Below are positions 1 to 11,999 of a stretch of 64,000 nucleotides of DNA, in pieces (the first letter of the stretch is position 1; each line of letters opens with the position of its first letter). A program made the translations under genes and the position numbers. This DNA comes from Castor canadensis. Taxonomy: Eukaryota > Chordata > Mammalia > Rodentia > Castoridae. The stretch lies in contig NC_133403.1 of NCBI RefSeq assembly GCF_047511655.1, positions 12,025,014 through 12,089,013 on the forward strand, written 5' to 3'. Below the pieces are notes generated by a model. It ran no database searches. It was not told the origin of the DNA and saw only the letters and a program-made list of their open reading frames with translations.

Positions 1-39
1 CTGGATACCTTATAAAGAAAAGATATTTATTTCACAATT

Positions 40-410
40 TTACTGATCCAAAGTCCAAGATGAAACAGCCCCATCTGTTTGGCCTACAGAGAGGATTCCC
101 CTGGCTGCATCACACACTGCAGAGAAAACAAAAGGGATCCAGTCATGTGGAGAAGTGTCCAAGCATGTGGGGTGGGCTTGCTTTATAACAATCCACTCTT
201 GTGAAATGTAACTCACTCATTATCGTTAATCCCTTCTGAGGGGGTGTTCCCCATGTCCAAATTACTTATACTAGTCATCATATCTTAAAAGTCTCACCAC
301 CTCAATACTGCCATACTGTGTATTATGAAGCTTCCACCACATGAGCCTTTAGGGAGCAGAGTCAAACCATATCCAAACCACAAAGGCCCCAGAAGCAAGA
401 GTAGAGGATA
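40..410 (+). repeat. Ancient interspersed repeat, family unclear
   Basis: The stretch around 250-400 (calls for CTCACCACC, a CTTCCACCACATGAGCC block and CCATATCCAAACCACA) resembles a dispersed mammalian or rodent repeat. A related-looking stretch lies at 41690-42010. I cannot name the family. No coding signal is seen. Confidence 0.35.
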
Positions 411-458
411 CCTATGGAAAATGTACAAGGTTTCCATGGATGATATGTTTGTCAACTT

Positions 459-541
459 TTTTTTTTCCTGGTAGTGTGGTTTGAACTCAGGGCCTTGTTA
501 GGCAGGTGCTCTACCACTTGAATCATGCCCCAGCCATTTTT
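459..541 (-). mobile_element. ID-like tRNA-derived SINE, antisense
   Basis: A T-rich head is followed by the antisense of the ID core: the complement of TTTGAACTC-AGGGCC (box B side), then GCAGGTGCTCTACCACTTGA and GCCCCAGCC. This is the right-hand ID module found throughout the window. Confidence 0.8.
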
Positions 542-1179
542 TGCTTAACCTAAAGAGGAACACTTTTTCCAGAAGAAAAGGGCCCCTAACATACAGAGTA
601 CAACCTGACATGGCCAATTTTGTGTACCCTCTTTAAGTTAGGCGTTAGTTGGTATGAGTTTACCTCCTACTCTTCCTCCTAAGTAAACACTCTAATAACT
701 AAAATGTACATGGTCACTTTTATTTCTCATATGTGATATCAATTTTAAAAGTAAATGAACCATGAAAGTAACACTCTATCTTAGACAAAGAATGGCTGTC
801 TTACCTGGACCAATTGCATCCTTTGACTCCACTTGAGGAAAAACGAAAAGGACACAAAATATCTGTCAGCTCATCAGAAGGGCTGCTCATTAATTACGAA
901 GGGAACTTTGCTTGATATGGACAAATAATGACTTAATGGCTTTAGCTGACTAACAAGCATGAGTTGAGCTGCTGGACCAGCCACCAGGATGGTCAAAAAA
1001 ATAAACCGAAGGGAAGAACATGAAAGAAATGAGGAATACTGTTTTCAGCTTCCTATGTAATGGCAATCTAAAACAACGGAAACAATCCCCTCTGATTGAG
1101 TAAACACTAAATCTTATGATTAAGTGACAGAGTCATATCACTTCTTCAGATCATTCTGAAGGTCTGTAGAACTGACACT
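542..1179. other. Unassigned AT-rich sequence
   Basis: I see no reading frame, RNA gene or recognisable repeat here. It is ordinary single-copy-looking intergenic sequence. Confidence 0.5.
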
Positions 1180-1494
1180 ATTTTCTCTTTTTTAAAATGA
1201 AATTTTATTAGGATATATTCATAACATGGGGGGAATTCATGGTGACAATTCCAATTAGACTTATATTGTACATTAGTTACATTGTCCTCATCATTTCTCC
1301 CCCTCAACCTCTTCCCCGCCCCACTTAAAGCAATCACAAGAGGTTTCTTAGTTCTATTTCATATAGGTATATGAAGTCCATCTACCATATACCATCACCT
1401 TAATCTCCTTCATTCACACTCCCCCCTCACTCACCCCCGCACTGTACCTATTTTACAGTCCTGTTTTTCGTTAATATTTAAGTTGATGTTTAAA

Positions 1495-1741
1495 CCAGTG
1501 TAAAGATCAGCTAGAGATGAATCAACTTGGGATATAACATATTTGTACATGGAAGCAATGCTAGGAATCTCTCTGTATAGCTATCCTTAACTAGAAAAAA
1601 CGCTTTGTCTTTCTTATTATGCTTATGTCTTCAACAAAATTAGAGATAAGGGCAGAACAGGTTCTGCCTGGAATCGAGGGGGCAGGGGTGAGAAATGGCC
1701 CAAACAATGTATGCACATGTGAATTAATGAATTAAAAAAAG
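1495..1741 (+). mobile_element. 5'-truncated young L1 3' tail, sense
   Basis: This is the lineage L1 3' end in sense: TAGGAATCTCTCTGTATAGC, a G-rich tract (1670-1690), AAACAATGTATGCACATGTG and a short A tail. The same tail occurs at 29510-29750, 45640-45880 and 56170-56430. It interrupts the older antisense L1. Confidence 0.8.
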
Positions 1742-1841
1742 GGGTGTCTCAATGTATGCCCACAGTGGGTATACTTTGCTTTATTTTGTTCAACTCTTTC
1801 CATTATTCTCCCTTACCTTTTTACCTCCCACCCCCCCCCCC

Positions 1842-2535
1842 ATTTTCTTTTATTTATTTATTTTCATTTATTCACATGTGCATACATTGTTTGGGTCATT
1901 TCTCCCCTCTGTCCTCTCCCCCTCCCCCCCCCACTTCCAGGCAGAACCTGTTCTGCCCTTATCTCTAATTTTGTGAAGAAAAGACATAAGCATAATAAGA
2001 AAGACAAAGCGGTTTTGCTAGTTGAGTTAAGGACAGCTATACAGAAAGATTCCTAGCATTGCTTTCATGTACACATGTGTTACAACCCATGCTGACTCAT
2101 CTCTAACTGATCTTTACACTGATCCCCTTCTCATATTGACCTCTGTCGCTTTAAGGTTTCTGTACTAGCTCCTCTGGAGTGGGGACATCAAACGCTTTCA
2201 TGTTTTGGGTTTTGTACCTATTCCTATATCTCCCATATGTGCTCTCCTCTTGTCATGTGATCCAAGTCCAACAACATTGCTGCATTTTCCCTACATCTAA
2301 AGTCCACATATGAGAGAGAACATATGATTTTTTGGTCTTCTGAGCCTGGCTAACCTGGCTCAGAATTACGTTCTTCAGTTCCATCCATTTACTTGCAAAT
2401 GGTAAGATTTCATTCTTCTTCATGGCTGAGTAAAATTCCATTGTGTATAAGTACCACATTTTCTTGATCATTCATCAGTAGTGGGGCATCTTGGCTGTTT
2501 CCCTAACTTGGCTATTGTGAATAGTGCTGCAATAA
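1842..2535 (-). mobile_element. 5'-truncated young L1 3' end, antisense
   Basis: This is the reverse complement of the same L1 3' end. It starts with the T-rich tail (1842-1870) and the C-rich tract (1915-1935) and runs back to the ORF2 end and 3' UTR, with CATGGCTGAGTAAAATTCCA near 2420. Similar C-rich/CATTTT sequence sits at both edges (about 1831-1847 and 2541-2556), compatible with a target-site duplication. Together with 1495-1741 it forms an inverted pair. Confidence 0.75.
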
Positions 2536-2940
2536 ACATGCCACCCCCATTTTTCCACAGCTTTCAATACACATCCTTATTTTCTCTACCTTCACATCTT
2601 AGGTTACACGGTATTTCTGATACTCTACCATTCTCTTTTTCCTTTCCTCTTCCCCTGAGTTCCATAGAGCGGTTCCTCTGTGACAGACATGTTCTACAAA
2701 TGAGTTTGTGTATGATCATGCTTGATTTTGTGTAATGTTTATCTTTGGCTCTGTCTTCCATGTAAGAGAGAAAACATGCGGGTTTTGTGTTGCAGAGCCT
2801 GGGTTACTTCACTTAACATGATGTCCTCCAACTGCAACCATTTACCTTCAAACCACCTGTCATTATTCCTTATGGCTGAGTAATACTCCATTGACACTAT
2901 TTTCTTGACCTCTATCAAGCCTATTTCAACCTCCACAGAT

Positions 2941-5129
2941 CCTCATATGTAGATTAAGCACTTATCATTAATTAAATAGGATTTTGCCATTGATAGTGGA
3001 CACATTTTTATTAAGGAAATAGGTTTAATACCAGGTATAAGACATAACTATATTTAATGACTAATTATTGAAGAGTGGAAATACCAGCATTATTACATTT
3101 TTAAGTAACCACTGCAAATCATACATTTTTCCTCCTAGTCTTTCTTTGCTACGTCATATATTAGTATGCACTATTTGAGTTGCTGTCTGTCTTCAGACCA
3201 GCCAACCAACAGTGAAATAGGGTGAAATGAGGATCTTTGGCCTCTGTTGATCTCTGAGGCTCTTTAACACAACTCTACATGAGAGCTGCAGCAAGGGTGA
3301 CACATTAAGCTGATAAAAAGGTGAAACACTGACTTATCTGTCACTGTCCCAGGGTGTGGTAGCTAACAGGGCTTCAGCACTTTTAGGGGACATACTTTTT
3401 ACTGCCATCAAATATCCCTAAAGGATCTACCTATTCATATCAGCTTTGGGCTGGTACTGAAGAGTGATCCAGCACTGACAGAGCCTGGGGGTTCCAAATA
3501 GTATGTCTCCATTCTTAGTACCTGGAAGTGGACTAAAGGTTCTAGGGCTTTCTACGTGATAACTTGATAAAATCTGTGACTTTAGTGTAATACCTGCCCT
3601 GGAACATACGATTACTAACACTACCTTACGAAGTGGACAATGTGTAAGATTTTATAATGCTGGATAATTATAGACATTTATACAGATGCTGGACCCTCTT
3701 GCATGGTGGGGACTAATGATCTTGCAGCTGAGTGATGAGCACGGGTCAATTGCTCAAAGCCCCAGCATTGTGGGCAGCATGTCTAGGTTCCTATCTTGGT
3801 TGTTTCACTTGAAAGCATACAAACTTGAGTATATTCATCTCTGTGTCCTTTTTCTCTACTCAGGAATGGGGATAGTCAATAGATCAGGAAGAATATCTGA
3901 GGTGTTATTGAGTGACTTAATGAATGTAGGTTACGCAGTATAAATACCCAGGAAGGGTAATTATTGGAAAAATGCCCTGCCATATATCTCACAGCTTAAC
4001 ATGAGACCCGGTATGCCCCAGGATTCTAAATTTCCAGGTAATTGCTCTTTATATGACATATGCCTGATTGGCCTGAAAGCAGTCACTTTAATTTCACTCA
4101 CATTCAGGTTTGAAGGAATCACATAAAAGTTTCAGAAATTATGTCTCTGTCTGCCTGAGTGTACACTCAGTGTCCACTCCAAAAGAATGCTTCAGTTGCT
4201 TGGTCATGGTCAACAGGTACCTGTTTGAATGAGATGAAGCCCAGTGTACAAAGTGGAGCAGTGAGATCATGAGTCTAGTGTTATAGCATCTGTGAAAAAC
4301 GCCACCTTACACTTTTTATTCCTCGCAAATACAAGTGCCCCTGCATTTAGACAAATGTCAAGACACGAGAAAGCCCATAACTTAGATTTATGAAAGGCTC
4401 TGAATGGTCAGGAGAAATAAGCCATATGATACATAAAAACAGTATGTATTTTTAAAGTTACAGGTCTATCTGCAAATCTAAACAATTATTTGTGTATATA
4501 AATCTTATTGATCATATCGAGGTATATCCTCATGACTGTCAGTCAGTATTGACTCTCTGTGTTCTCAGTCACCAGTCTCTATTTCTCTACTTTTTTGTAT
4601 TGAAGGAATGCTCCCCAACTCATTTTATGAAGATACTATGATGATAATGTTCAAAGCAGACAAAATCAGTATACAAAAAGAAAAAAAATTTCAGGTTGTT
4701 GGTGGCATAGCAGAGTCTGTGATCAGAAGATTTCCATATTCTTTGTGCCCCTTAGAGACGAATCCATCACAGGACATGTGGGTGCAAATGGAGTTTATTA
4801 AAAGTTAGGGAAGGAGATTACAAATGGGAGCATGGTGGGTACAGGTGGAATCTGCAGGCAGAGAGAGCATGCTTCTCTTCTCCAGGTGCTTTTAAACCTA
4901 CACTAACCTAGGGGCAGGGAAGAACCAGGTGATTCCCATCCAATAATCAATGAGTGGGGAGGGGCATAGGTGGTTCCCAGGTCAGGTGAGGGAGGCCTGA
5001 GCCAGAGCATGGTCAATCTGAAATATAATATTAACTTTCTATGAGTCCTGAACTTTCCCTAATTTTAGCCTGCCTCAAGACCAGTGTCTCTCAAGTTATA
5101 GGCATAAAATTCATTAAATTCTTATCAAA
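2941..5129. other. Unassigned intergenic stretch
   Basis: About 2.2 kb with no gene I can support. Short open frames at 3686-3943 (85 codons) and 4608-4808 (66 codons) show no recognisable domain. The part at 4735-5110 has a promoter-poor, LTR-like look, but I see no inverted TG/CA ends or polyadenylation signal to support that. Confidence 0.4.
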
Positions 5130-6058
5130 TTAGATTCCACAATATGCAAGGAGAATCATATAGCATGGATAGCTGTGGTTTACTGGATGACAGCAAGCCT
5201 GTTTCAATATTTGAAAATCAACCAATATAATCTACTATCTCAATAGGTTAAAGAGAAAAGAAATCACATGATCATATGAATCCATGCTAAAATCTTTGAC
5301 AAGTTCAACAGCCATTCATGATTTAAAAACCAACCAACCAAACCAAAAAATAAAAAAGTACAAATCTCTTGTTACAAAGGAAAAGGCCTAAATAAACTCT
5401 CTAGCTGCACTAGTTCTTAGATGACTTAAAAATCACTAATTCTGGTGATTAATAACTCACACATCTGGGAAATACATTACTAATCTCCCACCAGCTTTGA
5501 TGTAGCTACACCTCTGCTGTGTGGGTTATCATGATGACATTTTCCTAGGTTACTTTTCAGGGACTTGAAGGCCACATTTGCTGAAAACATCAACTCTTCA
5601 CTGGGCCTGCAGATACCCCATAATGGGGCTGGAACAAGATGAAAAGCCTCGGAATCTCTGTCTTCATATTGTATCTATGTCTTCAGGCTAAACACCTACC
5701 TGCTGCCATGATCAAAATACCAGACCATATAAGGAGGGAACAGAGGTTCCTGGAAGATCTTCACCTATTCCCAGAAAGCACATGAATATTTCTCCCTTCA
5801 TTAGCCTATCTCTCTCTCATTGTTTCTATCCTACATCTGTAACTTCTCATCTCCCTGCAGAAGAATCAAATCTTTTCTCAGTTACACACTCAGAAAGTTA
5901 GGAATAGTGGAAAACTTCCTCAATAAAGTTATACAAAACCCAACAGCTCCCACTAAATTTAATGACAACATACTGAACGCTTTGTGCCTGTCATCATGCA
6001 TGCAGTTGCATGTTTTTGCAGGACATAATTGTCTCCATTTGGCATTTCAAAATAACAA

Positions 6059-6090
6059 AAGCAGCAGCAGCAGTAGCAGTAACAGTGATA
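6059..6090. repeat. Short AGC-rich microsatellite
   Basis: An imperfect (AGC)n run: five CAG units, then TAG/CAG/TAACAG variants. The serine run it would encode in one frame is not evidence of a gene. Confidence 0.8.
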
Positions 6091-6535
6091 CTCATATAAG
6101 AAATGAGTTCAGCAAATTTCCATGACATAAGATTAGTATAAAAAATGATTCACATTTCAGCAAATACTAACTATAAAAATATGGGGACTTAAATAAAATA
6201 CAATACCAGGTATAATCTGACAAAAATGAAAGAGATATAAATACAAAACCAAAAAATAAGACAAACACCACAAAATGTGTACAAATCTTATATCCAGAGA
6301 ACTTTACAATTCTGAAAACAGTAAGCAAAGGAAAAGATCTAAATAAATTGAGAGCTGTATTACATATTCATGAATTCCAGGACTCAACATAGGAAGAAGT
6401 CAATATTCCTTAAACTGATGTACATATTTATTGCAATTCCTATCAAAATCACAGCAAGATTTTTATAGTTGTAAAGATTATGCTAAGTTGTACACAGAAA
6501 AGCAATGGAATATCCATGACAAAAACAATTTTGAT

Positions 6536-6620
6536 TTTGCAGTGCTGGGGATAAAATTCAGAGCTTTGCTTAGGTTAGGCCTTTAAATGTTTACTACTGA
6601 GCTACATCCCAGCCTTCTTT
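6536..6620 (-). mobile_element. ID-like SINE, antisense
   Basis: It contains TTTTGCAGTGCTGGGGAT, a diverged internal part and TACTACTGAGCTACATCCCA followed by GCC. This is the antisense ID core inside an old L1. Confidence 0.75.
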
Positions 6621-6900
6621 TAAAGCTAAAACAATATTTTAAAAGATGAATAAAATAGGAGAAATAAGACTAAATTATCAAAAGTATTATCTACAAGACA
6701 CAGATGCACCAGAATATAAGGACATTATTGTTGGCAAATGACATGTTTAGATAATAGGTATGTGCCTAAACTCATCTAAATGCATATACACAATGGTAAA
6801 AAATCAAAACTATGTGGTATTGTTAGGAAGAAAAGACATATCAATGAAACTGGTATGGCCTGACAACATTTCAAAAGTTATAGACACCATCTCTCTCCAC

Positions 6901-9045
6901 TGACCTCTTGAATTACTCAGAGCAACCAGAGAGGGCACAAGAGGAGCTGGTCATATGGTAGACGAGGACTTCCTGGACAGCTCCTGAATTCCCAAGTGCA
7001 GTGATGACCACCCTTTTATTAAGGAGATGAATCTTGGGCCTACCATCTGCTCGTTTTCTCTGATTCTAAAAATTCCCCCACTTGTTTGGTTCTAGTTGAT
7101 GTTGAAATGCATCACAGTTATTTGGAAGAAATCAAAAGTGTTGCCCAAAGATAGCTTTTGCTTAGCATAACAGAGTCTCCCAAGAGCCACCAGGAAAGAT
7201 GTTTTCTCCTGCTTCCTGTATGGTGATTGACTCCTGGAGCCCTGGGTTCTTCTGCCATATACAGGTTACTCATCTCTCCATTCTCTACTTATTACTAGGA
7301 GCAGGGAAACAGGAAGGGGGAGTAATTATATTATTGGTACATAGGGTTTTTGGTGGGGGGGAGGAATTATAAAAAAAACACCCAGCATAATGTTTGTGGA
7401 AAAAATTTCCATCTCAACAACTATTCCTCAGGAACTGATTGTGATAATGAAATTCTGATACTTCAAGAAACTTAGGCTCAGTATTATGAAAAATATGGTT
7501 CTATCTTGGCCCATGGCTGGTACAGAAGAGAATAAAGAAGCTGAGACTTGGGATGTCCAGGCAGAATGATCCTGTCAAGAGGCTCAGTCTGTAAAACATC
7601 TTTAGGGAGGCTGAGTTTCCAGGATTATGACAAAAAACCAAAGAAACTGAAGGTGACAAGCAGTGACCTTTAGTGGAAGTCAGAGTGTTGGACCAGATGT
7701 GATAAAGAGAGTGCAATACAACACAGAAACTTCACTTTAGGGCAAGGATGAATAGGGCCTAGAGAGTGGACAGGTAGACCTGGGCACTGAAGCAGCAGGG
7801 TCCTGGGGCTGTCCCTGAGGGTCCTGGGAATGATCACAAAACAGCCGGAGCTCACTGTCCCAGATACTATCCCTCTAAGCCTCTGGGGTGTCTAGGTCAC
7901 ACTTCTCTGTGGTCTTAATACCAGCACAGCTCAGAGGGCCAGGTTCACACTCTATGCTCAGATGGGCTTGCATAGCTCAGGAGAGAAGAACAGATCTACA
8001 AGAAGGGCCAGTCTCCACCTAGAGTATATAGAGTGATGAAGAAATGTGGAGTCTCTGGACCTCCCCTACAGGACCTCAAAGAACAGAGGTCAGAGGCCCA
8101 CAGTCTGGACTCCTCCTTTGTCCCTCCTCCCTCCCTTTCCTCACTATGGCTCCTAAGAAGAGGGAACTCAGAACAGCTTGAGGCTTCCCACCCAGCTCAT
8201 GGCCTCCAATCCTAGGCATTATCACCAAATTCTAAAAGCTATCTCTGAAAGTGTAAGAGAATATGTTCACGTGCCACGTGGGATTTGAAGGGTGATGACT
8301 ACACCCCTTGAAATGGGTGAATTGCCTCTCAATGCCCAAGTGCAGAAGAGAGAAGAATTAGGAATTAGGAGTCTGCCTATGCCTCATTGCTCTTCTCTTT
8401 CAAAACTGCCTGTGTCTATGTTGTTCTAGAATTTATGTATGGGAGTGGAAAATATTTATATTTTTCTTTTCCCTTTCTGCAATTTAAGTCAGTGAAAGAC
8501 TGAGAGGAAGAGAGAGAAACAGAAGGAGTGGTCGGGGGAGGGAAGATCCTGAGTGGGGAAAAGGTTTTGCTCTTCCCTGGGGATAAGGAAGAGAGAGTTG
8601 CTCCTGGTGTCCTGTCTTCCCACTGAGCTTCCTGTGCTGCCGCCTCCCATTAGGGAGGCTGAGTTCAAGGATTGTCCTTTAAGCTTCACTGTGATCTGAG
8701 CAGACAAGTCCAGGTGGAGCAGGGCTGGGTGAAGAAATGAGATTAAGAGTCCATCTTTTTGAGGAGGATAAAATGGATGGTGAAGACAAAATATGGGTAT
8801 GTCTAAATATTAGCAAGGGACACTGTGGCCTGTCCCTGCGGGCTCTGTGCTATGGATTTCAACTGAGAGCCACCACCTTGCTCTGATCACTTTGCCCCTT
8901 GCTCATATGGACCAGCCACTCTCCTTACAGGCTTCTGGGGAGCCACAGAACCTGCCCCCCATGTCCATCCCCACCCAGGATCCGTTTTCCAGACTGAACA
9001 TATTAAGGGGCTCAGGGTAGGGTTTGGACAGACCACAGGAGGCTG
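6901..9045. other. Unassigned stretch upstream of an IGLV relic
   Basis: I recognise no repeat or gene. Near 8103-8160 a CTGGACTCCTCC run followed by CTCCTC-rich sequence resembles a V-lambda leader, but no start codon, splice donor or V exon accompanies it (see findings). Confidence 0.4.
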
Positions 9046-9053
9046 ATTTGCAC
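9046..9053 (+). promoter_or_regulatory. Degenerate Ig octamer
   Basis: ATTTGCAC, one base from the Oct-1/Oct-2 octamer ATTTGCAT. Its spacing, about 108 bp before the leader start position, is typical of V-lambda promoters. Confidence 0.5.
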
Positions 9054-9213
9054 AAAGGGCTCCTGCCTCACCTTGTGTTGCTGGAGAAGATAAGAGGTAC
9101 ATGGGGAGCCCAGGCCCAATTAAGCATCCCAAGGACACACAGCTATACAATTATCTCCACCACACCTGGGCTCCTTTCCTTCTTATTCATCTTATTTATT
9201 GCACAGGAGTCTA
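9046..9213 (+). pseudogene. IGLV promoter and leader exon relic
   Basis: This looks like the 5' end of an immunoglobulin lambda variable segment; an intact one would encode the signal peptide of a light chain. Seen: an octamer ATTTGCAC (9046-9053, one mismatch from ATTTGCAT), then after 107 bp a 46-nt block (9161-9206). That block matches a V-lambda L-PART1 in length and content: CTGGGCTCC, pyrimidine-rich leucine codons, then TATTGCACAG. The start codon is lost (ATGGCC replaced by CACACC) and the splice donor is damaged (AG|GAGT). A CTCCACC block precedes the start position, as in V-lambda 5' UTRs. I found no V exon downstream before 9590, so the rest is deleted or unrecognisable. The family cannot be fixed; the leader is most like IGLV1, 5 or 6 types. 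Confidence 0.6.
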
Positions 9214-9589
9214 GAGGCTGGGGACACATCACTGACAGTAGCACATTGTCATCTTGTCTAATATTGAGAAAACCCCTGCAATTCAAGGGTGAGCCTTTGA
9301 GTCCATGATAAGTCAAGACAGAACCAGAGAGTGTTTCCACTCTGTCTGACTTAGGATAGTCAACTGTCCAGAGGTCTATCCAACTATTTACTGAGTAGCT
9401 GTTTTATGGTTAGGCCTAGGTGAAGGGGCTCAGGATATAGGGTGAATAAGATAAGGACAATCCCTGTACTCAAACAGAGGGCACTACCTGATGGTAGCCA
9501 CTCAAGTAAAAATAATTTGGCCTCAGGAGAAATTCCTATTTGGGCCCTTACATAATGAACTACACTTAGTATAAAAAACAACTAAAAGT

Positions 9590-9915
9590 TTAACTCCTCA
9601 ATTTATGGTGGGTCCATGTCCCAATAACCCCACCATAAATTAAAAATACCATAAGTAAAAAATACATTCAATATACCTAACCTTCTCCAAACCATAGCTT
9701 AGACTAACTTTCCTTAAATGTGCTCAGAATGCTTACATTAGCTTACAGTTGGCAAAATTATCTAACATAAAGCCTGTTTGATAATAAGCATTGACCTGTT
9801 CGTGTAATGTATTGAATGCTACACTGAAAGAGAAAGAGAGTCCTCATCTGGGTGCACTTCTGCACCATCACAAAATTGTAAACTGAACCATCATAAGCCA
9901 GGAATTGCATGTACT
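9590..9915 (-). mobile_element. Ancient DNA-transposon relic, probably Tigger/MER-like
   Basis: In antisense it follows a widespread mammalian repeat with blocks for an ACTTACGATGG-type end (here TTTATGGTGGGTCC), TTAAATGTGCTCAGAATGCTT (first part) and GTTGGCAAAATTATCTAACA, closing with CACTTCTGCACCATCAC and ACCATCATAAGCC. The two ends are roughly complementary, as expected for a MITE. The family name is from memory. Confidence 0.55.
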
Positions 9916-11389
9916 CTTGTACAAATATCGAAGTCTAAGCCAACCACAGCAGCTGAGCTACTGCCAATTACAGACGGTCACATATTCAGATAAGGTGAAT
10001 ATTAATCCATAACCACTTGGGCTGTCTCTGGGCCTCAGTTTCTATTTCTGCACCTCGCTTTCATTTTCTGTCCATTCATGAAAGGAGTTTTATGTATGGC
10101 CAAGCTGGCTAAAATTAGATGAAAAGTATGTGTTTCTGAAAATTGAGCATTAGTAACAGTATTATACTGATGCAAAAATATAATTTTGTATTCTGTTAAG
10201 ACAAAGTTTTCTTAGTGTATTGATCCGCTCTTAATAGGAAATAATGAAATGTTTTTCTTTACTTTTGAAGTAATTGACCTAGGAAACAAAGCATCTGTTT
10301 ATCAGGGAGAGTCCCCACACTTCAGGTGTCTTTATTAGGTTACTGATTACTTAGAAAACCAGTCTTCTCTTTAAAGAGCTAACTACAATTATCTTAATTT
10401 CATATTTGTCTTTTAAAGTATTTAACCTATTTCTCTGGTTAAATGAACAACTATTATTTCCTATTTTGACCAAGTGTTTTAAATCTTTGATACTTCTGAA
10501 AAACTTCCCCAAGTCAAATTCTAACTTAAGTCATTTATTTAAAACATCAAATTAATTTTGAGATTTTTCCAGTTGAGTCACCAGAAAGCCACAAAAGATA
10601 TGTCTCTCGCTTTGTAAAAGAGAGATATTAAACTTAACTAAGCTTATTTGATAAGCTAAATTACATGGGAAGCATTGTCAAATAATCAAGTAATGCTAAA
10701 CCATGTTTGGGTTATAGTTACACAGATACTATTAAATATATGTTTCAGAGTTTTGTGAAATTGATAGAAATCTAATATTCTTGGTACAACACCATCAGTC
10801 ATAATTCTAATTTGTATCTTAGAATGTTGTATGCAGCACAAATCACTGAATTTGCTTGTCAATTCTGTTATCTTTGTGATAAAATCTCATCAGATCTTTA
10901 ACTTCTGTCATGTTAAATCTTGCTGTCCACTATTGTTTATTCTGGTGCTTTGCTGAAAGCTGCTGGCAAGTAACTATCATTCTATAGTTTTGCTGTGTCT
11001 TAAGGAAATTCATGAAAAGAACGCTGACAAGTACAGCTTTCCAATAGCTCTAAAATCACACTTCTGGACTGGGTAAGAATTCCAGAGCGCTAATGAAGAA
11101 ATTGACTTCTATAAACTTGGTAACCTAACATCAAGCAGAAAGAATTAAGTAAATGACAGAGAAATACCTGGGCAGATTTTCATACTAAGTCAATCTACAT
11201 TGAAATTGTTAAGATACACAGTTTGCACAAAGTCCATAAGATGGATCCAATAGCTGATAACCTATTTAATAAGCAGTGACATGCACTTGGAGAAATAAAA
11301 TTGGTATTTAGAAGGATGTAAATTCACTATTAGGCATGGAGGGCCTGAACAGCCACTGTCTTTCCTGAGTCCTTATAAGCTTCCATTTA
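9916..11389. other. Unassigned AT-rich stretch
   Basis: About 1.5 kb without a recognisable gene, RNA or repeat. Composition is AT-rich and even. Confidence 0.45.
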
Positions 11390-11930
11390 TTTAGTTTTTT
11401 ATTAGCATATAATAGTTGTGCAGGGGGATACAGTGTGACATTTACATACGTGCTTAGAATATATCTTTTTTTTTTTTTGTGGCAGCACTGGGATTTGAAT
11501 TCATGGCCTCATGTTTGCCAGGCAGGTGCTCGTACTGCTTCACTCACTCTGTCAACCCCCTTTTCTTTGTGATTTTTTTTTAAAGATAGAATCTCATGAA
11601 CTATTTGCCCAGGGTTGGCTTTGAACCGTGATCCTCCTGATTTCTGCCTCTTGAGTAGCTAGGATTACAGGTATGAACCACCAACGCCTGGCTGTTAGAA
11701 TATATCTTAATTAGATTCACCTATTCCACCATTCTTCCTCAACCTCCAACCTCTTAGAAAAATTTCAACAGGGTTCGTTATTCTATTTTCCTGCGTGAAT
11801 ACAAAAATACATCCACCATATTCATCCTCCTCCCCCTTTCCTATGTCCTTCTGCCTCTCGCTGGCACCCACCCTCAGAAAGGACCTGTTTTACTCTTCTG
11901 TTCTTCCGACAAACCCTAAAGTTCCTACAG
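11390..11930 (-). mobile_element. Old L1 3' end, antisense
   Basis: It begins with TTTTTTATTAGCATATAATA, followed by GTTGTGCAGGGGGATACAGT, and resumes after the SINE at 11709 with sequence parallel to 1180-1500 and 53180-53420. It is split by the SINE at 11468-11694. Confidence 0.7.
11468..11694 (-). mobile_element. Composite B1-ID SINE, antisense, with exact TSD
   Basis: A poly-T head, the antisense ID module (CACTGGGATTTGAATTCATG, GCAGGTGCTCGTACTGCTT), then the antisense B1 module (GATCCTCCTGATTTCTGCCT, GGATTACAGGTATGAACCAC). A perfect 14-bp target-site duplication TTAGAATATATCTT flanks it at 11454-11467 and 11695-11708. Confidence 0.9.
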
Positions 11931-11999
11931 ACCTGAAAGATAACCTTAGGTTAGTGGCAGCAACTGTAGTTGCTAAATAAGAGGTTGCCAATATATAGA

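Larger units (their letters stand above)
1180..2940 (-). mobile_element. Older L1 3' end, antisense, with two nested L1 tails
   Basis: Blocks at 1180-1494, 1742-1841 and 2536-2940 follow, in order, the same antisense L1 3' consensus seen at 53180-54110 (stretches about cattcacactcccc, gtgttcaaaggtgtttc, and the stretch ending TGGCTGAGTAATACTCCATTG). They are separated by two younger L1 tails. The order of the pieces shows the younger copies inserted into this one. Confidence 0.75.
5130..6900 (+). mobile_element. Old L1 ORF2 relic, sense, in pieces
   Basis: Stretches at 5190-5330 (caaccaatataatctactatctc), 6120-6520 (ORF2-type AATTCCTATCAAAATCACAGCA) and 6640-6860 follow the order of an L1 ORF2 reverse-transcriptase and downstream region. 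Many stops and indels break it. The segment 5340-6110 is less certain. A SINE interrupts it at 6536-6620. Confidence 0.55.

Noticed and set aside
1744-1976. Proline-rich frames
   Set aside because: They translate the C-rich tract of an antisense L1 3' UTR. Similar frames recur at 45699, 45721, 56268 and 56275.
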